Source: Flavobacteriales bacterium (lineage in GTDB: Bacteria > Bacteroidota > Bacteroidia > JANQJC01). Taken from it: 38,647 nucleotides of DNA. The notes below the pieces were generated by a model that ran no database searches, was not told the DNA's origin, and saw only the letters and a program-made list of their open reading frames with translations. The stretch lies in assembly GCA_028281825.1 (NCBI GenBank), contig JANQJC010000119.1, positions 1 through 38,647 of the forward strand, read 5' to 3'. This document shows positions 33,343-38,647 of this stretch, in pieces (position 1 is the stretch's first letter; each line of letters begins with the position of its first letter). Position numbers and translations under genes: made by a program.

Positions 33343-34248
33343 TTAAAAATAACCTTCTTTTTTCCTATCTTCCATGGCAGCTTCACTGCGTTTGTCATCA
33401 GCCCTGCCACCGCGCTCGGTAATACGTGTTGAAGCCACTTCCTCGATAATATCTTCTAATGAGCCTGCATCGGAAAGCGATGCGCCTGTGCACGTCATAT
33501 CACCAATAGTACGGAAGCGTATCTGATATTCTTTGTACTCTTCGGTGTCTTTCAGCATCAGGTAGTCAGACTTGGCTAATAGGGTGCCGTCGCGTTCGAC
33601 ACATTCGCGCTTGTGTGAGAAATACAATGATGGAAGTTTGATTTTTTCGTAAAGGATATATTGCCAAATATCCATCTCAGTCCAGTTACTGATAGGGAAC
33701 ACACGGAAGTGCTCGCCCATTGTTTTTTTGCCGTTGAAAATATTCCATAGTTCAGGCCTTTGGTTTTTTGGGTCCCATTGGCCAAACTCATCACGGTGAG
33801 AGAAGAAGCGCTCTTTAGCACGCGCTTTTTCTTCATCACGGCGGGCTCCACCCAGTGCAGCATCAAATTTATGCTCCTCAATACCATCCAGTAGGGTAAC
33901 CGTTTGTAAACCATTACGGCTGGCATTTACTCCCTTTTCTTCTACCACGCGGCCCTGGTCAATAGAGTCCTGTACTTTTTTCACGATAAGGTTGGCGCCA
34001 ATTTCTTCCATGTAGTTATCCCTGAAATCCAAGGTTTCCTGGAAGTTGTGCCCAGTATCAATGTGCATCAAAGGAAAAGGTATTTTGGCAGGCCAAAAGG
34101 CTTTGCGTGCCAGATGGGTCATCACGATGGAGTCTTTACCGCCAGAGAAGAGTAGCACAGGGTTTTCAAACTGTGATGCTACCTCACGAATCACATAAAT
34201 CGATTCAGCCTCCAGTTCTTTTAAGTGGGTTAAATGATATGACTTCAT
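33343..34248 (-). CDS. cysD: Sulfate adenylyltransferase subunit 2
   Basis: Catalytic subunit of ATP sulfurylase, pairing with CysN. The protein has 301 residues. The PP-loop pyrophosphatase motif SGGKDS is at 35-40. LMHIDTGHNFQETLDFRD and the segment ALGGARRDEEKARAKER are family-specific. The C-terminal RERTTERGGRADD-type region appears as RITERGGRADDKRSEAAMED. It lies 3 bases after cysC and 21 before cysN, so cysC-cysD-cysN is one operon. Confidence 0.97.
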   Translation of the reverse strand: MKSYHLTHLKELEAESIYVIREVASQFENPVLLFSGGKDSIVMTHLARKAFWPAKIPFPLMHIDTGHNFQETLDFRDNYMEEIGANLIVKKVQDSIDQGRVVEEKGVNASRNGLQTVTLLDGIEEHKFDAALGGARRDEEKARAKERFFSHRDEFGQWDPKNQRPELWNIFNGKKTMGEHFRVFPISNWTEMDIWQYILYEKIKLPSLYFSHKRECVERDGTLLAKSDYLMLKDTEEYKEYQIRFRTIGDMTCTGASLSDAGSLEDIIEEVASTRITERGGRADDKRSEAAMEDRKKEGYF

Positions 34249-34251
34249 ATT

Positions 34252-34863
34252 TTATTTGAATGCTATCAATGGTTCTATATAGTCTAATATTTGCTTTACG
34301 CAGCCTTCCACATCCGTCTGGTCAGTTTTTACATCCACATCTGGTGAAGTGGGCTCTTCAAAAGGTGCGTCGATGCCAGTAAAGTTTTTAATTTCACCAG
34401 CCCGTGCTTTTTTGTAAAGCCCTTTCACGTCCCTTTGCTCACAAACCTCAAGTGGGGTATTTACAAAGACTTCCACAAAATCTTCACTACCGATAATGTT
34501 TTTTGCATTTTGACGAATGGCAATGGTTGGACTAACGAAACAATTGATGGTGATAACACCACAATTGAGGAATAGTTTTGACACCTCAGAAATGCGGCGG
34601 ATGTTTTCAGCCCTGTCTTTTTCCGAGAAGCCCAAATTATTATTAATGCCTGTGCGAATGTTATCCCCATCCAAAATCTGGGTGAGGTAGCCTTTTTTAT
34701 TCAGCTCTTGTTCCAGCGCAATGGCAATGGTAGTCTTGCCAGAGCCTGAAAGCCCTGTCATCCAAATCACTTTTGAATTCTGCTTCAAAAGCGCTTGTTT
34801 ATCAGGGCGTTGCAATATTCGGTCAAAAACCGGATGTATATTATTTTCTTGTGGAGTTGCCAT
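34252..34863 (-). CDS. cysC: Adenylylsulfate kinase
   Basis: Phosphorylates adenosine 5'-phosphosulfate to PAPS. The chosen ATG gives 203 residues; a longer frame starting at 35010 would add 49 residues with no family resemblance and overlap the divergent cysQ. The P-loop GLSGSGKT is at 37-44, followed by LDGDNIRTGINNNLGFS and ENIRRISEVSKLF, all typical. NCFVSP and FVNTPLEVCEQRDVKGLYKKAR complete the family pattern. A -7 box lies 9 bases upstream of the ATG. The final product pool would be drained by cysQ, encoded divergently. Confidence 0.95.
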   Translation of the reverse strand: MATPQENNIHPVFDRILQRPDKQALLKQNSKVIWMTGLSGSGKTTIAIALEQELNKKGYLTQILDGDNIRTGINNNLGFSEKDRAENIRRISEVSKLFLNCGVITINCFVSPTIAIRQNAKNIIGSEDFVEVFVNTPLEVCEQRDVKGLYKKARAGEIKNFTGIDAPFEEPTSPDVDVKTDQTDVEGCVKQILDYIEPLIAFK

Positions 34864-34872
34864 TTCGGGCTG

Positions 34873-34880
34873 CAAAAGTA
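34873..34880 (-). promoter_or_regulatory. Candidate -7 element of the cysC-cysD-cysN operon
   Basis: A perfect TACTTTTG (TAnnTTTG) on the minus strand, 9 bases before the cysC ATG, so the leader would be very short. Confidence 0.45.
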
Positions 34881-34925
34881 ATAAAATCGGGCATAAGGAG
34901 AAATAGGTACAACCAAGCAATTTTT

Positions 34926-34933
34926 TAGCTTTG
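34926..34933 (+). promoter_or_regulatory. Candidate -7 element of the cysQ-fabG pair
   Basis: A perfect TAGCTTTG (TAnnTTTG) 27 bases before the chosen cysQ ATG. It also shows that a longer TTG start at 34931 would lie inside the promoter. Confidence 0.5.
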
Positions 34934-34960
34934 CACCTTACTAAAACCGATTTGAAGAGA

Positions 34961-35764
34961 ATGGAAGATTTTTTGCTGAAAGCAATAAAAGCGGCCTTTG
35001 ATGGAGGCAAGGAAATATTGGATGTTTATGCCTCAGATTTTGCAGTGGAGCACAAGCATGATAAATCACCATTGACCTTAGCTGATAAGCGCGCGCACAT
35101 CTCGATTGCAAAGATACTTGCGACCACCGATGTGCCTGTTTTAAGTGAGGAAGGAAGAAGTATTCCTTATGAGGAGCGCAAGAACTGGCAAAGGCTATGG
35201 GTGGTTGACCCGTTGGATGGCACTAAAGAATTCGTAAAGAGAAATGGGGAGTTTACTGTGAATATTGCCTTGGTTGAAAATGGAAGGCCAGTGATGGGGG
35301 TTATTTATGTTCCGGTAAAAGATGAAATGTTCTTCGGTGATTTAACAAATGGAGCTTACAAGGTGTATGATTACAAATCGTTGGAGAATGCCAGCCTTAA
35401 TGAGCTAAAAGCAAAGGCTGCCAAACTTCCTGAAGGGTCATTGAATGGGAAATATGTAGTAGTCGCCAGCCGTTCGCACATGTCACCAGAAACGGAGGCA
35501 TTTGTAAATGAAAAAAGGACACAGTACAATGAGGTAGAGCTAGTTTCCGCGGGAAGCTCATTAAAACTATGCATGGTAGCCGAGGGCAAGGCGCATATCT
35601 ATCCACGCTTTGCCCCAACTATGGAGTGGGACACAGCTGCCGGACAGGCCATAGCGGAAGCAGCGGGTTGCTTGGTGACCAAGCAAGATGGCACCACTCC
35701 GCTGAACTACAATAAAGAAAATCTTTTGAACCCCTGGTTTATCGTGAATGGGGAGAACAGATAA
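34961..35764 (+). CDS. cysQ: 3'(2'),5'-bisphosphate nucleotidase
   Basis: Inositol-monophosphatase-family enzyme that removes the 3'-phosphate of PAP, the by-product of PAPS use. The protein has 267 residues from the chosen ATG, which has AAGAGA just upstream. Metal-binding residues are visible as SEEG (62-65, with Glu63-Glu64) and DPLDGTKEF (83-91, with Asp83 and Asp86). The C-terminal EWDTAAGQAIAEAAG motif is present. Divergent from cysC, 97 bases apart, so the pair shares a control region. fabG starts 11 bases after the stop. Confidence 0.93.
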   Translation: MEDFLLKAIKAAFDGGKEILDVYASDFAVEHKHDKSPLTLADKRAHISIAKILATTDVPVLSEEGRSIPYEERKNWQRLWVVDPLDGTKEFVKRNGEFTVNIALVENGRPVMGVIYVPVKDEMFFGDLTNGAYKVYDYKSLENASLNELKAKAAKLPEGSLNGKYVVVASRSHMSPETEAFVNEKRTQYNEVELVSAGSSLKLCMVAEGKAHIYPRFAPTMEWDTAAGQAIAEAAGCLVTKQDGTTPLNYNKENLLNPWFIVNGENR

Positions 35765-35775
35765 AACTTGATATT

Positions 35776-37140
35776 ATGAGCGATTACCTTATCAATCTTG
35801 GAAAAAATAAGGCAACCCAAATGCCATTGAAGGCTTTGGGTGTTTCAATACCTGTTGAGTTGAAACGAGCCCAAAAGCCCTGGAGTGAAAAAGAACTGGA
35901 AGGCAAAACTGTTTACATCGGCGGAACGGGAAGCCTGAGCTCAATTGTTTCCCAGATTGTGGAGCAAACGGGAGCCAAAATGACTAAGTCAACTGGTGAA
36001 GAGAGTAGGGTGAATGCCTTGGTTTTTGATGCTACGGGCATCACTTCAATTGATGGCTTAAAGCCGCTTTACCAGTTTTTTCACGATAACATCAGGTTCA
36101 TCCGCTCATGTGGTAGACTGGTAGTAATTGGTAAAGAAGCACCCGAACAAGAAGATACTATTGCACAGGTAGTCTATCAAGGGTTAGAGGCTTTTACCAA
36201 GTCATTGGCTAAGGAAGTAGGAAGAAAAGGAGCTACTGCCCAATTGATTACTTTGAGTAATTCATTGCTTACAAATGAAGCACAACTAAGCGCGAGATTA
36301 AAGCCCACGCTTACTTTCTTATTGTCTGACCGTCCTGCTTTTGTGTCAGGGCAGGTCTTTAGGTTGAGTGATAACGTAATTGCTGTGAATGAGCCAAAAC
36401 TTGCTCAGCCACTGGCTGGCAAAGTAGCCTTGGTGACAGGTGCAGCAAGAGGGATTGGTCGCGCTACGGCTGAGAAACTGGCTGCTGAAGGTGCAACAGT
36501 GGCAGTGCTGGATAGACCAGAAGATGAAGTTGAATCGCAAAAGGTAGCGGATGCCATTGGAGGTAAAGTATTCTCACTGGATATTGGCAAAGAAGACGCT
36601 CCTGAAAAACTGGTTGCTTGGTTAAAAGAACAATTCGGTGGGGTAGATATTGTGGTGCACAATGCGGGCATCACCCGTGATAAGACCATTGGTAAAATGC
36701 CAGAACACTTTTGGGATTTACTTATTAGTGTGAACTTGACGGCAGTTGTCAGAGTGACTGAGGCGCTGCTGAAAGATGGCCTAAGAGATGGAGGAAGGAT
36801 TGTTTGCCTTTCCAGTATTTCGGGTATTGCAGGTAACTTTGGGCAAACCAACTACACTATGGCTAAAGGTGGGGTGATAGGTTTGGTAAAACATTTGGCT
36901 CCTGAAACAGCCACACGAGGAATAACAGCCAACGCCATTGCTCCAGGATTAATAGAAACTCGAATGACGGCTGCTATGCCATTTTTCACAAGGGAGGCAG
37001 CAAGGAGATTGAGCAATCTGGGGCAAGGGGGTTTGCCAGTAGATATCGCTGAAATGGTAACTTTCTTGTCTACACCTGGTGCTGGGGGAATTACTGGGCA
37101 GGTGATAAGGGTGTGTGGTGGCAGCCTGGTTGGGGCTTAA
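35776..37140 (+). CDS. High-molecular-weight FabG-type 3-oxoacyl-ACP reductase
   Basis: 454 residues, about twice the length of ordinary FabG. The C-terminal half (about 212-454) is a complete short-chain dehydrogenase with TGAARGIG (221-228), HNAG (295-298), Asn320, Ser347, Tyr360 and Lys364 in TNYTMAKGG. The N-terminal half (about 40-205) is a degenerate Rossmann-like domain (KTVYIGGTGSLSS, RLVVIGKEAPEQE) without a catalytic tetrad. This is the layout of mycobacterial FabG4-type enzymes, which reduce longer acyl substrates with NADH. It is 11 bases after cysQ, so cotranscribed. A GC-rich palindrome follows. The exact acyl substrate is unknown. Confidence 0.88.
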   Translation: MSDYLINLGKNKATQMPLKALGVSIPVELKRAQKPWSEKELEGKTVYIGGTGSLSSIVSQIVEQTGAKMTKSTGEESRVNALVFDATGITSIDGLKPLYQFFHDNIRFIRSCGRLVVIGKEAPEQEDTIAQVVYQGLEAFTKSLAKEVGRKGATAQLITLSNSLLTNEAQLSARLKPTLTFLLSDRPAFVSGQVFRLSDNVIAVNEPKLAQPLAGKVALVTGAARGIGRATAEKLAAEGATVAVLDRPEDEVESQKVADAIGGKVFSLDIGKEDAPEKLVAWLKEQFGGVDIVVHNAGITRDKTIGKMPEHFWDLLISVNLTAVVRVTEALLKDGLRDGGRIVCLSSISGIAGNFGQTNYTMAKGGVIGLVKHLAPETATRGITANAIAPGLIETRMTAAMPFFTREAARRLSNLGQGGLPVDIAEMVTFLSTPGAGGITGQVIRVCGGSLVGA

Positions 37141-37143
37141 GGG

Positions 37144-37182
37144 CCCTCTCCCTAAATCCCTCTCTTATAGGGAGAGGGACTT
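37144..37182. repeat. GC-rich palindrome after the FabG-like gene
   Basis: CCCTCTCCC (37144-37152) pairs with GGGAGAGGG (37170-37178). An alternative arm CCCTCTC (37158-37164) competes for the same 3' arm. There is no T-run. Together with CTAAATC and ACTTG at the edges, it matches the repeat at 251-280 and probably belongs to the same family. It may also end fabG transcription. Confidence 0.55.
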
Positions 37183-37275
37183 GAGTTTGACAATTATTGA
37201 AATAAACACCGCATTGGTTGAAGGCTTTTGCTTTTAAACCTATCAACACCTACATTTAAGGCATAAACTCAGCCG

Positions 37276-38298
37276 ATGAAATACCGCCTTAATACGCTTA
37301 CTACCAAAATCATTCTTCACGTTCTTTTTTGGTTGGGGTATATTGGCTTAGCGATATATTTCTTCTACGGGATACTTGAGATTGAGGAAGTCTTTCTGCG
37401 AATATTGATACATGTTGGTTTCCTGATAATCCTGGTATATTTTAACTTTCTCTATTTGTTGCCTTATCAATTTGACAAAAGGCGGTATCGAACCTATTTT
37501 TTCTGGTTGGTGGTGGCGATAGTATTGATTACATTTTTGAGGGTATTAGCAGATGCTCAAATGGCCTTTAGTGGCAAGTTGATAAAGCTCCCGGCGTTTT
37601 CATTTACATACATTGGCGGAATCATGCTCTCTAACCTGATAATGCTGTCTATTACGTCCTCGTTCAAGTTCATTGAAGACTGGTTTGAGAACCAACGCAT
37701 CCAACAAGAATTGAGAAACTACAAGCTGGAAGCAGAGTTAAAGTTTTTGAAAACGCAGGTTAATCCACACTTTTTGTTCAATGCCCTCAATAATATTTAT
37801 TCTCTGAGTTATACGGGCTCCAAAGAGGCTCCACCCATGATATTGAAGCTGTCAGAAATGATGCGCTATATGATATATGACGCACGGGAGAAACAGACGC
37901 CTTTGGACAAGGAAATACAATACCTGGAGAACTACATTGAGCTCTACCGCCTGAAAAGTGAGAATCCTATGGATATTGATTTTACGGTTAAGGGCAGGCC
38001 AGAAGGGGTGAAAATAGAGCCATTGATATTTATTCCGCTATTGGAGAACAGCTTTAAGCATGGTGATATGGATGATGGTGGCTGGGTGAAGGCTGTTATG
38101 AGTATTGAAGATGATTCAGTAAGGTTTGAGATAAGTAATTCATTAAAAGAAGGTGCCACGGCTAAGGACACACAAGGGGGCATTGGGCTGGAAAACATTC
38201 AGAAAAGGCTTAAATTGGTATATCCGAAAAAGCATGAGTTTAAAATATTGGAAGAAGGCAAGGTGTTTAAGGTAGAATTGAAAATAATGATGGTATGA
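37276..38298 (+). CDS. LytS-type sensor histidine kinase
   Basis: 340 residues. Four predicted membrane helices (about 10-32, 40-64, 72-92, 108-130) are followed by a short coiled linker. The His_kinase domain has the phospho-acceptor His165 in QVNPHFLFNALNNIYS. The HATPase-like domain has the N-box LLENSFKHG (Asn258) and a GGIGLENIQKRL segment. No large sensory domain is present, so the membrane part itself probably senses. The stop overlaps the start of the response regulator (ATGA), giving translational coupling. The signal and targets are unknown. Confidence 0.92.
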   Translation: MKYRLNTLTTKIILHVLFWLGYIGLAIYFFYGILEIEEVFLRILIHVGFLIILVYFNFLYLLPYQFDKRRYRTYFFWLVVAIVLITFLRVLADAQMAFSGKLIKLPAFSFTYIGGIMLSNLIMLSITSSFKFIEDWFENQRIQQELRNYKLEAELKFLKTQVNPHFLFNALNNIYSLSYTGSKEAPPMILKLSEMMRYMIYDAREKQTPLDKEIQYLENYIELYRLKSENPMDIDFTVKGRPEGVKIEPLIFIPLLENSFKHGDMDDGGWVKAVMSIEDDSVRFEISNSLKEGATAKDTQGGIGLENIQKRLKLVYPKKHEFKILEEGKVFKVELKIMMV

Positions 38299-38647
38299 AA
38301 CTCCAATGTCTCATTATAGATGACGAGCACCTGGCACGTAAGCTTTTGGAAGACTATCTATCCAAAATGACGGGCGTAGAATTGATTGGCGTGTGCAAAA
38401 ATGCTATGGATGCCATGCAAGTTATCAGGGAAAAACAGGTGGACTTGATGTTCCTGGATATACAAATGCCAGACTTAACGGGGTTAGATATGCTCAAGAC
38501 CATGAAAACCCGCCCTGCTGTAATTTTTACGACTGCTTATAGTGAGTACGCCCTTCAGGGCTATGAGTTGGATGTGGTGGATTACCTGTTAAAGCCCATT
38601 TCTTTTGAGCGATTTGTGCAGGCGGTGAATAAGGCCTCTGAATTGAT
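38295..38647 (+). CDS. LytTR-family response regulator, cut by the window end
   Basis: The visible 117 residues form a receiver domain. Acidic pocket Asp9-Asp10 (LIIDDE), phospho-acceptor Asp55 in FLDIQMPD, Thr79-Thr80 and Lys100 (YLLKPI) are present. The DYLLKPISFERF segment is typical of AlgR/LytR-type regulators with a C-terminal LytTR DNA-binding domain, which would lie beyond the window. It is coupled to the kinase by an ATGA overlap. Confidence 0.9.
   Translation, partial: MKLQCLIIDDEHLARKLLEDYLSKMTGVELIGVCKNAMDAMQVIREKQVDLMFLDIQMPDLTGLDMLKTMKTRPAVIFTTAYSEYALQGYELDVVDYLLKPISFERFVQAVNKASEL

Noticed and set aside
34864-35010. Long N-terminal extension of cysC
   Set aside because: The extra 49 residues have no family similarity and overlap both divergent promoters and the cysQ start; the ATG at 34863 has a -7 box directly upstream.

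Overview
This window looks like a chromosomal segment of a Bacteroidota bacterium, most likely a Flavobacteriales-type gliding or T9SS-bearing lineage. The evidence is a complete sprA (type IX secretion translocon) next to ruvA, two proteins with C-terminal T9SS type A sorting domains, a TonB-dependent receptor with a carboxypeptidase-like regulatory domain, DUF4270 and DUF6029 family proteins, Omp28-type lipoproteins, and promoter -7 elements of the Bacteroidota form TAnnTTTG upstream of many genes. I see no tRNA, rRNA, CRISPR array, insertion sequence or prophage.

Layout. The first 444 bases are non-coding and repeat-rich: a near-identical direct repeat pair, a copy of a dispersed palindromic element, and nested GC-rich palindromes. 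Then comes a TonB-dependent receptor (445-2796), ending at a bidirectional terminator shared with a leftward block: glmS, a DUF4270 lipoprotein and a one-domain GT5-like protein (2931-7012). Divergent from this is a rightward run: panC, panD, a flippase-like membrane protein, heptose-1-phosphate adenylyltransferase, a small lipoprotein, radA and purN (7163-12492). An OmpA-type lipoprotein (leftward) is followed by two rightward genes: an unknown 239-residue protein and a small secreted beta-sandwich protein.

The most distinctive part is 14907-22854. A leftward series holds a secreted Omp28/T9SS-CTD protein, TlpA-like thioredoxin, DUF6029 barrel, Omp28 lipoprotein, PorT-like barrel, ubiX and phhA. 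A short T9SS-CTD protein is transcribed divergently. Three of these carry CXXC thioredoxin-type motifs and two more carry closely spaced cysteine pairs, so I propose an envelope disulfide module linked to type IX secretion. This is inference. A sirtuin (leftward) and ruvA-sprA (rightward) follow.

The right end has a sulfate-activation divergon: cysC-cysD-cysN leftward, and cysQ followed by a double-domain (high-molecular-weight) FabG rightward. The window ends in a LytS/LytTR-type two-component pair, with the response regulator cut by the window edge.

Some start codons were moved inward from the longest reading frame where a signal peptide, lipobox or ribosome-binding sequence supports it (DUF4270, OmpA lipoprotein, lipocalin-like lipoprotein, cysC, cysQ, heptose adenylyltransferase). 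Two genes, the flippase-like gene and sprA, appear to start with TTG.
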